Assembly (NCBI GenBank): GCA_012842495.1
Contig: DUSS01000044.1
Coordinates: 1-32,927, forward strand
DNA from: Candidatus Fermentithermobacillaceae bacterium
GTDB taxonomy: Bacteria; Bacillota; Sulfobacillia; Fermentithermobacillales; DUSS01
Direction of reading: 5' to 3'
Length of the DNA stretch: 32,927 nt
Made by a program: the position numbers and the translations under genes. Of the stretch, positions 1-8,408 are shown in pieces. The notes under the pieces were generated by a model. It was not told the DNA's origin. It saw only the letters and a program-made list of their open reading frames with translations, and did not search any database. Position 1 is the first letter of the stretch. The number at the start of each line of letters is the position of its first letter.

Positions 1-2
1 AG

Positions 3-551
3 ATCGCACGGAGACTCGAGGAGCATCCACAGGCAAAGGTGCTCCTGAGCATTCCTGGTGTGGGCGCCATCACGGCGGCTGCCATATGGGCCTGGCTGGG
101 AGAACCCAATAGGTTCCGCACCGGGAAACAGGTGGCATCCTACGCCGGCCTCGACCCATCGGTACATCAATCGGGGGAGACCTACTACCACGGGAGGATC
201 AGCAAGAACGGAAACCGGCTCCTCAGGACCCTCCTCATCGAAGCAGCTCAGACACTGGCGAGGTACGACCGCGGGCAACTCGGTGCGTTCTTCCGAAGGA
301 AGTGCCTGCAGATCGGCGCAAAAAGGGCGATCGTTGCGCTTGCCCGCAAGCTCGTGGTACTGGCCTGGAGGATGCTCCAGCGAGGGCAAACCTATAGGGA
401 GCAAGTACCCGCCACAACGCAAAGGAAGCAAACTGCGCTTCGTAGACTGAGCCATAGAACGACGTCCTGGGAGGAAGTTGCGGCGACACTTCAGGCGTGT
501 TTTCTTGCGCGAACAGGTAGTCCACAAGAGAGCGTAGCATTGTCGGCTTGA
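3..551 (+). CDS. IS110-family transposase, C-terminal part (5' end outside window)
   Basis: The frame is open from the window edge, so the gene starts upstream; an internal GTG at 39 is not a real start. The residues are typical of the C-terminal Transposase_20 domain of IS110/IS1111 elements. An HhH-like stretch (LLSIPGVGAITAAAI) is followed by the QVASYAGLDP region and a G-x-ISKNGNRLLRTLL motif, then a helical tail with conserved RAIVALARKL. In this family the catalytic DEDD RuvC-like domain is N-terminal, hence outside this window. The end of the protein looks normal, so the element could be intact to the left. The 220 bases that follow (552-774) carry no gene I can support and probably include the noncoding right end of the element, which in IS110 elements can specify a bridge RNA; I cannot delimit it here. 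Confidence 0.88.
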   Translation: MARRLEEHPQAKVLLSIPGVGAITAAAIWAWLGEPNRFRTGKQVASYAGLDPSVHQSGETYYHGRISKNGNRLLRTLLIEAAQTLARYDRGQLGAFFRRKCLQIGAKRAIVALARKLVVLAWRMLQRGQTYREQVPATTQRKQTALRRLSHRTTSWEEVAATLQACFLARTGSPQESVALSA

Positions 552-774
552 CATCAATCACAAGTGCAAAGTGACACCTTAGGGACCGGAAGGAGGTCAC
601 CCGTCAGGTGCACCGAAGGATTTCGATTACGGTGGCAGGAGAGTTCTTCGACTCATGACCGCGTGACCAGGATCACCGTCTGGTGGATTCTCAGAAGTCC
701 ACTCTGTTCTCACAGGGGGCCAATCGTTGCGCCTGTCTTTGGGGGCTTGTTTCAGCTATGAGGAGGTTGCTACT

Positions 775-1818
775 GTGAGTCCTCAGTCAGCGATTACAGT
801 AATCGTTGCTTTGCCCCTCTCGTGGGCACTCACTAAGCTGGTCCAACACTACGCGCTAAAGAGAGGCATCCTTGACATACCGAACGAACGGAGTTCGCAT
901 ACTGTTCCAACGCCAAGAGGTGGCGGACTGGCTATCGTAATCACCTTTTTCGCCTCGGTTTTCGCAATGGCATTTCTCCGAGTTGTACCCTCCCGGCTTG
1001 TACTAGCAATTCTGGGAGGCGGTCTCCTGGTTTCGGGGATCGGCTGGCTAGACGATAGAAGAAGCCTCTCTCCGCTGGTTCGGGCTGCTGTCCATCTGCT
1101 TGCGTCAGCGTGGACCGTGTACTGGTTGGGTGGCCTCCCGAGCCTCAACCTTGGCTTTTGCCGCATTAGCATTCCGTTCTTCGGGACGTGTCTGGCAATG
1201 GTCGGAATGGTGTGGTCAATCAACCTTTACAACTTCATGGACGGAATTGATGGCCTCGCGGGGTCAGAAGCAGTCAGCGTCGGTATAGTCGGTGGAGCTC
1301 TGGCAGCATTGTGCGGAGCCCTGGATGTTGCCCTCCTTAGCTGGGTTTTAGCCGCAGCTTGCGCTGGATTCCTCATGTGGAACTGGCCACCGGCCAAGAT
1401 TTTCATGGGCGATGTCGGAAGCGGGTTCTTAGGGTTCATTTTTGCGACCCTGGCCTTAGCTACCGAGAATGCGGCGGCCGTACCTCTGTTTGCCTGGGTA
1501 CTTCTGTTGGGCGTATTTGTCGTTGATGCTACTGCCACCCTTGTTCGAAGGGTGGTACGCGGTGAGCGTTGGTATGAGGCACACCGGTCCCACGCGTATC
1601 AACTCGCTGTTAGGGCCGGATACACTCACAAGCAGGTTGTACTAGCTGTTTTGGCGATAAATGCGGTCCTGTCCGTTTTGGGTATTGCCGTGTTGTTGTG
1701 GCGGGAATATACAATACCCATTTTCGCGATGGGGCTAGCATCTCTATTAATGTTACACTCAGCCGTATTGCGCCGCCTTGAGAACGCCGATATTCCCAAG
1801 CCAAGTCTACGCTCTTGA
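775..1818 (+). CDS. Polyprenyl-phosphate sugar-1-phosphate transferase (MraY/WecA/WbpL family)
   Basis: A 347-residue polytopic membrane protein of glycosyltransferase family 4. These enzymes transfer a sugar-1-phosphate from a UDP-sugar to undecaprenyl phosphate, the first membrane step of surface-polysaccharide synthesis. Visible motifs are PTPRGGG near residue 46, the acidic GWLDDRRSLSP motif near residue 85, NFMDGIDGLAG (nucleotide/Mg binding) around 150, FMGDVGSGFLG around 210, and the cytoplasmic HRSHAYQ loop around 270. About ten hydrophobic segments surround these. HRSHAYQ is more like WbpL/WbcO-type enzymes than MraY, so UDP-N-acetylated sugars are the likely substrates; the exact sugar cannot be told. 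I chose GTG at 775 because GAGGAGG lies 8 nt upstream; the in-frame TTG at 727 has no ribosome site. No other polysaccharide gene is adjacent, so it appears isolated between an IS110 end and the helicase cassette. Confidence 0.88.
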   Translation: MSPQSAITVIVALPLSWALTKLVQHYALKRGILDIPNERSSHTVPTPRGGGLAIVITFFASVFAMAFLRVVPSRLVLAILGGGLLVSGIGWLDDRRSLSPLVRAAVHLLASAWTVYWLGGLPSLNLGFCRISIPFFGTCLAMVGMVWSINLYNFMDGIDGLAGSEAVSVGIVGGALAALCGALDVALLSWVLAAACAGFLMWNWPPAKIFMGDVGSGFLGFIFATLALATENAAAVPLFAWVLLLGVFVVDATATLVRRVVRGERWYEAHRSHAYQLAVRAGYTHKQVVLAVLAINAVLSVLGIAVLLWREYTIPIFAMGLASLLMLHSAVLRRLENADIPKPSLRS

Positions 1819-2082
1819 TACTGCGAGGCTGCCAATGGACCTTAGAACCACAAGTTAAGGAGCGTGATCAACAGCATTCGGTCATGCTCAGGACCATCTG
1901 CTGGAGCTTATTCTTGACTGACCCCACCCGTTCTTCGGTTCCAATCTCTTGCAGGAGAGATATCAGTATTTATCGAAAACTCCAGGGAGCGCATGAGTTA
2001 CGTCGACATGGGGTATACGGAAAACCTAACCGATGGGAGCCGAAGAGACGCTTCTCCCGGAATGTGAAAAGGGGAGTTGTAT

Positions 2083-4529
2083 ATGGATGTCTCTACGACT
2101 GCTAGACTTCATAAGGCTGAGGTTGATGCTCCGCGAAACTTCAAGCTCTACGAACGGGCCGTCGCCGCGGGCGTGATATCTACGGGGAACGGTCTCATCG
2201 TGGCGCCTACGGCCACGGGGAAAAGCTACATAGGGAGAAGCGTTATCAGAGAAGCTGTGAAAAACCACCTCGGCGGCGTTCATGCCTACCTCGTTCCTTA
2301 CAGGGCGCTAGCTCAAGAAATGTACGAATCGTTCAAGCGGGAATTACAGAGCGAGGGACTGGTCGCAAAACTTAAGATCTCGACCGGGGACAACTGGGAC
2401 CCCGTATACCCTGAGGAGACTGACATACTGGTTTCCACGTTTGAACGATTTTCGTCAATCCTGTCTCAGGCCGACCTTCAGGTAGGCCGGGTGGTCCTCG
2501 ACGAAATTCACCTTCTTGCGGACGAGGGGCGAGGCCCGAACCTCGAAAGCCTGATAGTGCGGCTGCGTACCTGGAAAAGGCCGCTCTCGCTTTGTGCTCT
2601 GTCTGCGGTTGTCGCAAACCCCGAAGACCTTGCAACGTGGTTGGGGGTGCCCCTCGTGCGCGGGTCACACGAGGACCGCTCGGTTCAGGTGGAGTTTCGG
2701 TGCGAAGAGGAGATGGACATAACCGGTCGTATCAAGGCGGAGGTAGCTGCCGCGATCGGAGATGGGGACCAAAGCATCGTCTTCTGCAATTCCAAAGCTT
2801 CCGCCCAGAAGCTGGCCGGGGAACTGAGCCAGACCATATCAAGGATGCTTCCCGGGTCGGATGTTGAAGCTTTGAGGGACGCCGTAGCTCGCTTCACCGG
2901 TGCCGGCGATGCGGAGACGAGGGAGGAGGAGACTCCTCTTCTGGAACTCTTAATATCGGGCGTTGCCTATCACCATGCAGGTCTCTCGAAGCAGGCGAGG
3001 CTCCTGGTGGAAAACGCTTTCCGGGAGCGACACCTGAAAGTCATTTGCTGCACTCCTACTCTGGCGGCGGGTGTGAACCTGCCGGCCAAGCTCGTGGTCG
3101 TCAAAGATGTGTACAGGACGGAATTCGTCAGGGGCTATCCGAAAAAAGTCGTCCTGTCCACGGGCGAACTCCTCAATATGCTCGGGCGGGCCGGAAGACC
3201 CGGTCAGGTCGACGCCGGGCACGGAATCGCTCTGGTCGAACCCGGACTACTGGACCCCGCCAATCTGGAGAAACTGCGTCTCGCTATACGAGAGGGCTCC
3301 GGCAATCCGGTCGTGACGAAGCTTCCCGAGTCCTTCGACGCGATCATGAGGTTCATACTTCAAACCGTTTCCGACCGGGGAGAAGCTACGATGGACGACA
3401 TCGTCGCCGTATTTAAAGCAAGTTACTGGTTCCACCAGGAGAAGCAGGAGATCACGTTTGACAAGCCGCTCAGCCAGGACGTCATGGAGGATATTCCGTC
3501 GTTCAAGAAGGTCACTCCGGAGATCTATGTCGAAGACGTGTGGACTACCCCCGACGGTGTGGCTGGAATCGTTCGTTCCGGCGAGAACGCATACACGTTC
3601 AGCCCGATCTCGTCGGCGAGGACTGTTCGTGTCCGGCGAGACAAAAGTACCGGCGCTGGGAGCTGTGTAAGCACCTGGCGTGTGCTATTAACACCTTGCT
3701 GTTTTCCGAGAAAACCCCGGAGGAGATCAGAAACAGAGCTCTTTATGTTTCCGCTCACAAGTTCCGGAAGACCCTCGACACGGGGAGCAAGATTGAGATC
3801 GCTCTTCGTCTGCTGATGGCCTGGGGATTCGTGGAGAGGGTTCCCGGAGCCTACCGCGTGACGAGGATAGGGGAGATTGCAGGCGGGTCCGGTCTTGACC
3901 TCCTCCTTTTGAAGACAGCTCGCGAGAGAATCGCGTCCACAGGTGACACCTGCCGGCCTGAAGACGTAGCTGCCTGGGTAGTCGAGGACTTCTTCGCTGA
4001 ACAATCCAAGCGCGACAGGTGGAGCCGGGCTGTCGCCGCGTGGATCCACGAGGTCTCCGAGAAAGAAATTCCCCTGCCGGAAAGGTATAGAGGGGACTTC
4101 GAACGGGGACTCGAGGACCTTGCCGCGTTGGCGGGGGTCTACGGAGAGATCGCCCAGGCTCTGGGGAAGAAAGATGTGGCACAAGCTTGCGCGAGGGCGA
4201 GGGCAAGCATAGCCTACGGCGTGTCCTGGGAGCTCGCTCCCCTGGTAGCTTTGCGGATCCCGCAGCTTGGCCGGGCGCGGTGCCGGTATCTCTACGCCGA
4301 GCGGGGGATAAGGACCCTCGACGATTTAGCAGATGCCGATCCCCGTACTATCACCGGGCCGGGAGTGAGCCTTGCCCTCGCAACCTCCTGGGTGGGGAGA
4401 GCTAAAGAGATCAGGGCAGCTCGGCGAAAGACCCAGATCGCCGAACAAGGGGGCCAGCGGGATGCCGTCGATGACTTCCTCGCGTCTTTTGAAGTCGACC
4501 GGATGCTGGTGACCACGCAAGGAATATGA
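2083..4529 (+). pseudogene. Ski2/Hel308-like SF2 helicase with SWIM zinc finger and HhH tail, one frameshift
   Basis: Two reading frames together encode one protein of about 815 residues. Frame A (2083 to about 3620) holds a complete SF2 core: motif I APTATGKS, motif II DEIH, motif III LSAVVANP, then IVFCNSK, CTPTLAAGVNLPA and the motif VI LLNMLGRAGRPGQ, which places it with Ski2/Hel308 helicases. Frame B (about 3600-4529) resumes with CSC (from 3624) and CKH (from 3666), a SWIM CxC...CxH zinc site. It continues through a helical region and ends with an HhH-like segment (PQLGRARCRYLYAERGI). The downstream frame is -1, so a base is missing between about 3595 and 3624; no slippery heptamer is evident. 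Start ATG 2083 follows AAAAGGGGAG by 6 nt. The family unwinds branched DNA. A real mutation or a sequencing error would look the same; the rest of both frames is well preserved, so the lesion is recent or artefactual. Confidence 0.82.
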
Positions 4530-4589
4530 CCCCGGGGAGCCGGACCGGGCCGGGGCATCCTTGCCCGGGACATGGAAGGGGGCTGTTCC

Positions 4590-7500
4590 ATGAAGCTCAC
4601 GCCTTCTCAAATCGAAGCTATCGAGTCACCCGCCAGACGCCTCCAGGTGGTGGCGTGCGCGGGATCGGGGAAAACCGAGGTTCTGGCCAGGCGGGTGCTG
4701 AAATTCCTTTCGGACGGGCTCGAGCCATCTGCCATAGTGGCCTTCACGTTTACGGAAAAAGCCGCCGAAGAACTCAAAGACAGAATAGACAGGCGGGCCG
4801 GGGAAGTTGGCTTTAGCGTGAGGGGATTACCGCCGTCGTCGGCAGGTCTGTTTGCCGGCACGATTCACGGTTATTGCCTGCGCTTGCTTCAGAGTTCGGG
4901 GGAATTCGAGCTTTACGATGTCCTCACCGAGGAACGGGAATGGGCACTCGTTTACCGGTTTGCCAAAAGGCTCGGGCTCGTTTCGCTGTTCGAGAACACC
5001 TGGCCGGGCACAAAGGTATCCCGCAAAGTCGCCGTCGACGTCTTCTTGGAGAACCTCTCGGTCTTTTATAACGAGATGATTCCCCTGGACTGCCTTGACA
5101 GGTACTGCCCTGCCTTTGCCGAAGCGGTGAGGCGTTACGAAGCGCTGACAGACGCGATGAAACTCATCTCATTTGACCAGATAATCGTGCGAGCTGTCCG
5201 GGCCATTCGTTCCGAAGGCCCTGTGAGACGCCTGCTGGAGGGCCGGGTGCAGGAGGTGCTCGTTGACGAATACCAGGATCTCAACCGGGCCCAGGAGGCG
5301 CTTTTATGGGAGTTCGCCTCGATGGGAGCTGGTATCACCGTCGTCGGAGATGACGATCAGGCTATATACCAGTGGCGCGGCGGGGACGTCGGCCTCTTCC
5401 TCGGTTTTGCCGGTTCTTTCGGAGCTGAACGGAAGACCCTCGGGGTCAACAAACGTAGCAAACCGTCTATCGTGAGGTTTTCGCGGGAGTTCGCACGTAC
5501 CATAGAACCGAGGATAGAAAAGGACATCCGCCATGAAGACGCGGACGATGAACCCTGCGTCGAACTGGTGGTCGCGAGAAACCCCGAGGACGAGGCGCTC
5601 CTGATTGTCGAGCGGATTCGGAAGCTCGTCGCAGAGGGGACTTCGCCCGGGGACATAGCTATTCTTTTCAGATCCGTGCGGACCTCGGCGGCGCCGGTGA
5701 TGAAAGCTCTTTCGGACGCAGGTGTGCCCGCGGCTATTGCCGGAAAGGTTTCCCTCCTCGACCACCCCGAGACGAGACTCGTCGCCCACGTTTTCGTGTG
5801 GTGGGCTGGAGGTTCGTGGAGACCGGACGAGACCGAGGAGCGGGTTACCGAAGAGCTCCTCATTGACGAAATCACCGAAGTCACCGGGAAGTCACGGGAA
5901 GCGGCGTTGAAGACCCTGTCAGCCCTCCGCGAAGTCGGGGAGCGCGTTCGACGGGACGGGGTTCGCGACCTCATCGAGACGTACATGTCCGTTCTGAAGA
6001 TACTGGGACTTCCCACGGCAGAGGAGCGGACCTCTCAGCAGAAATCGCTGGGAGCCATGTCGTCTCTTCTGGTGAGCTTCGAGAATTCGGTGAAACGAGG
6101 TATGCCGGAGGGAATCTTGAGATCGCCGTCCCTTCTGAGGATTCCCGGTGCAGAACAGGAGCGTCACGAAGACGAGATGATTTCCCGTGTAGAGGGCGAA
6201 GGAAGCCAAGCTCCGGATATATCCGGCACGTCACCGGGTTTTCAGCGCGGAGAGGTATACCTGTGGTGGCTCCGGGGTTTTCTCGAAAGATTCAGTTCCG
6301 AGGCAGTTGAAGTCTCCTCCGAGGGTGTGGAGAGGCTGCCAGATGCGGTCAACATCCTCACCATTCACCAGTCAAAGGGTCTCGAGTTTCCGGTAGTCTT
6401 CGTCCCGTGCCTTGTGAATGGGCGCTTTCCTTCGTCCCGCATGGGCCAGGAGAAGAAATGGTACTTGCCTGAATCGATACCCGGGTCTCTTTCGCGAACT
6501 TGTGACGGGGTGATTCAGGCTAACCCCGCTCACGATGCGAGTCGTGAATCCGCGAGTCAAACGAGCAGTGCCTCCGAGACTCCGGAGTCAGGTCCTGACG
6601 AGGGGCGGGGCGTTCGCCGGGCAGAGGAGCAGCTGTTTGACAAGCGGCGGTACGAGGGGCGGATGTCCGACGAGAGGCGCCTTTTCTACGTAGCTGCGAC
6701 CCGCGCCCGGGACCTTTTGATTCTCAGTACATTCCGAGATTATGGGGGAGGAGCCGGAACCCGGGCGAAGCCAGCAGCTCCGTCGCCGTTTCTCGAGGAT
6801 GTTCGCACCAACCCAGATCTGAGGAAAGAAGTCAGGCAGTATGGTCAAGGTGTGGTCCGAGGGCGGCGTGCAAGCTCGCAGAGCAAGACGCTCATGGTGG
6901 ACTGCGGTCAGCTTCTCGTGTACAGCGAGTGTCCGCGGAAGTACTATCTCAGGTATGAGTGTGGCTTCGCCCCGTGTTTAGCTCCAGCTCTAGGGTTCGG
7001 GAAGCTGGCTCACCACGTAGTGACGGAAGCTGCGAGGCGAGCTCAAGCTGGCGTTCCCGTCACGCCGGAAGAGGTCGCAGAGATCCTCCACGAACGCTTC
7101 TACCTGCCTTTTGCTTCCTCCGAGCAGAAGGATATCATGTTTCAGGCCCTCCTCCGGACATTGCGAGCTTATGCAGAAAAGCACGGAGAGGATCTCAAAA
7201 GGGTGACTGACGTTGAATTCCCATTTGAGGTTCCGGTAGACGGTTCGCGGGTCCGTGGCAGGATCGATCTGGTGCTGTCAGTTGCGCCGGGGGATGTATC
7301 CCGCAATGCATGTCTACTCAATCCGGATCGTAGTGCAGGTTTACTTAATCCGGATCTGATTAATGGAGGTCCACCTGATGGACGTCCTTCGCCGTCAACC
7401 TGTGGGGAATCGCGAACAACTCCCGTCGAAGTCGTGGATCTTAAGACTTCCGAGAACAGGCCGCCTCTGCCGCAGCACAAAAACCAGCTCCGGCTTTACG

Positions 7501-7790
7501 GGAAAGCCTTGAGCCTTCTGGGAAGGGAAGCTGTACGTTTGACCATACATGACCTTGATTCCGACGATGGGCAGGCCATCCAAGTTGAACCTGACGACGC
7601 AGAATTCGGCGAGTTCGAAGCTCAGATGGACCGGTGGTTGTGGGGTATAAAGAATTCCAAATTCGACCCTACTCCCGGTCCTGCATGTAAAGATTGCGAT
7701 TATAAGTCCTTGTGCGGCGTGACGCGAGTGCAAATCCCACAATTATCTTCCCCGGTGAGGCGAAGTGAAGGCGTAGCTAGACCTGACTGA
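4590..7790 (+). CDS. UvrD/RecB-type helicase fused to Fe-S PD-(D/E)XK nuclease
   Basis: A 1066-residue protein with a full SF1A helicase and a C-terminal RecB/Cas4-like nuclease. Helicase motifs in order: Walker A ACAGSGKT (residues 22-29), FTFTEKAAEEL (Ia), VDEYQDLNRAQ (II), GDDDQAIYQWRGG (III), LTIHQSKGLEF (V) and FYVAATRARDLL (VI). The nuclease has YSECPRKYYLRY, GKLAHHVV, GRIDLVL, EVVDLKTS and a terminal CKDCDYKSLC. The last cluster plus the Cys of YSEC gives the four-cysteine [4Fe-4S] set of AddB/Cas4-type nucleases. Such proteins unwind and cut DNA ends. ATG 4590 follows GGAAGGGGG by about 7 nt; an in-frame ATG at 4572 lacks a site. The gene starts 60 nt after the SF2 helicase and is probably co-transcribed with it. 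Two low-complexity inserts, one between motifs V and VI and one inside the nuclease fold, are unusual. Confidence 0.9.
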   Translation: MKLTPSQIEAIESPARRLQVVACAGSGKTEVLARRVLKFLSDGLEPSAIVAFTFTEKAAEELKDRIDRRAGEVGFSVRGLPPSSAGLFAGTIHGYCLRLLQSSGEFELYDVLTEEREWALVYRFAKRLGLVSLFENTWPGTKVSRKVAVDVFLENLSVFYNEMIPLDCLDRYCPAFAEAVRRYEALTDAMKLISFDQIIVRAVRAIRSEGPVRRLLEGRVQEVLVDEYQDLNRAQEALLWEFASMGAGITVVGDDDQAIYQWRGGDVGLFLGFAGSFGAERKTLGVNKRSKPSIVRFSREFARTIEPRIEKDIRHEDADDEPCVELVVARNPEDEALLIVERIRKLVAEGTSPGDIAILFRSVRTSAAPVMKALSDAGVPAAIAGKVSLLDHPETRLVAHVFVWWAGGSWRPDETEERVTEELLIDEITEVTGKSREAALKTLSALREVGERVRRDGVRDLIETYMSVLKILGLPTAEERTSQQKSLGAMSSLLVSFENSVKRGMPEGILRSPSLLRIPGAEQERHEDEMISRVEGEGSQAPDISGTSPGFQRGEVYLWWLRGFLERFSSEAVEVSSEGVERLPDAVNILTIHQSKGLEFPVVFVPCLVNGRFPSSRMGQEKKWYLPESIPGSLSRTCDGVIQANPAHDASRESASQTSSASETPESGPDEGRGVRRAEEQLFDKRRYEGRMSDERRLFYVAATRARDLLILSTFRDYGGGAGTRAKPAAPSPFLEDVRTNPDLRKEVRQYGQGVVRGRRASSQSKTLMVDCGQLLVYSECPRKYYLRYECGFAPCLAPALGFGKLAHHVVTEAARRAQAGVPVTPEEVAEILHERFYLPFASSEQKDIMFQALLRTLRAYAEKHGEDLKRVTDVEFPFEVPVDGSRVRGRIDLVLSVAPGDVSRNACLLNPDRSAGLLNPDLINGGPPDGRPSPSTCGESRTTPVEVVDLKTSENRPPLPQHKNQLRLYGKALSLLGREAVRLTIHDLDSDDGQAIQVEPDDAEFGEFEAQMDRWLWGIKNSKFDPTPGPACKDCDYKSLCGVTRVQIPQLSSPVRRSEGVARPD

Positions 7791-7869
7791 CGAGGAGCAG
7801 AAGGCTGACTTGGCCCAGGCAATGTTGGCTCTTGCCAATTCCGGCGGTGGCTACATATCGTACGCGTAG
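7777..7869 (+). pseudogene. AlbA_2/Schlafen-like gene shard
   Basis: A 30-codon frame, overlapping the last codons of the helicase-nuclease gene, reads DEEQKADLAQAM followed by LALANSGGGYI. This matches the conserved helix and glycine strand of AlbA_2 (Schlafen AAA_4) domains, where a KxDxxxxxxAxANxxGG pattern is diagnostic. A TAG at 7774 blocks the frame upstream, four codons after a GTG at 7765, and homology ends at about 7860 where ISL3-derived sequence begins. The domain normally spans over 100 residues, so this is a remnant. It may have been a third gene of the helicase cassette before insertion. A fuller member of the same superfamily lies at 31506-32675. Confidence 0.55.
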
Positions 7870-8170
7870 CCCTATCCGTAAACCTGGACCAGGGCCTTAC
7901 GCCTGCCGGACGGTACAAGAATGTCTTTTTGCACCGCGGGCACCGCAGGCGTAACGGTGTCCAACTAACATGGACCCACCGTCCGCCCAGCAACACATCT
8001 AAAAGCCGCCTCTTGGGCACCGTACCCTGTCTATGCAGTCCTAGGTTCCCACACCGAGGACAGTCTTTCGGCGGGATTACCCTCACCTGTAACTCAATCT
8101 CTTTCCCACCGATACCAGTAGGCTGAGATTCCGGTTGATGAATGAGAGAACCAGTGGTACCTTTTTCCAT
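7870..8170 (-). pseudogene. ISL3-family transposase, N-terminal fragment
   Basis: Reading leftward from ATG at 8170, about 100 residues resemble the N-terminus of ISL3 transposases. There are two zinc-knuckle pairs, DCPRCGN and RCPRCKKTF, then GVRPWSRFTDRA, the usual linker into the HTH and DDE regions. A good ribosome site (AAAGGAGTG) sits about 8 nt before the ATG, so this is the genuine 5' end. Similarity stops near 7870; beyond this the frame runs to 7700 only as antisense of the neighbouring genes. All catalytic residues are missing. The element was probably truncated by a deletion that joined it to the AlbA_2 shard. Confidence 0.7.
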
Positions 8171-8349
8171 GGGGACACTCCTTTCTGGGTTCTCTTGTCA
8201 AACAATTGGACGTGCCCCCGCGACTTCCTACCTCACCCCACCTCAAGTGCTTTTATTGATTCGGCTGGGGACTCCCACAGTTTTTAATCTAGAGCCTCCT
8301 TCGGTGGGGGAACGTTGGGTCATGGACTGGATTTTGGTTGGCCATGCGG

Positions 8350-8378
8350 TTTACAGTCCGTCAGCGGATCGATATAAT
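8350..8378 (+). promoter_or_regulatory. Sigma-A type promoter of XRE-ImmA gene, copy 1
   Basis: TTTACA at 8350-8355 and TATAAT at 8373-8378 are separated by 17 nt. The same arrangement, with the flanks GCGG-TTTACA and A-TATAAT-GTCAACC conserved, precedes the paralogous gene at 22175, although the spacer has diverged. Conservation of exactly the promoter hexamers between the two copies argues that it is functional. Transcription would begin near 8385, at the edge of a poly-G tract. Confidence 0.75.
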
Positions 8379-8387
8379 GTCAACCAA

Positions 8388-8398
8388 GGGGGGGGGGG
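8388..8398 (+). repeat. G11 homopolymer in the ribosome-binding region
   Basis: Eleven consecutive G residues lie just after the predicted transcription start and end 10 nt before ATG 8409. In the paralogous leader at 22157-22166 the same position reads CGAGGAGGGT, an ordinary ribosome site. The tract therefore replaces or embeds the Shine-Dalgarno sequence. Long G runs are prone to slippage, so length could vary between cells or be misread during sequencing. Confidence 0.7.
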
Positions 8399-8408
8399 TT
8401 ACCAACAA

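Noticed and set aside
552-774. Possible IS110 bridge-RNA region after the transposase
   Set aside because: IS110 elements do carry such RNAs, but without the element's ends or a family match I cannot define boundaries or structure, so it is only mentioned.
1815-2105. Open frame of 96 residues between the sugar transferase and the helicase
   Set aside because: No ribosome site, arginine-rich unlikely composition and overlap with the true helicase start.
3595-3640. Programmed -1 ribosomal frameshift in the helicase
   Set aside because: No X-XXY-YYZ heptamer and no clear downstream pseudoknot; error or mutation is simpler.
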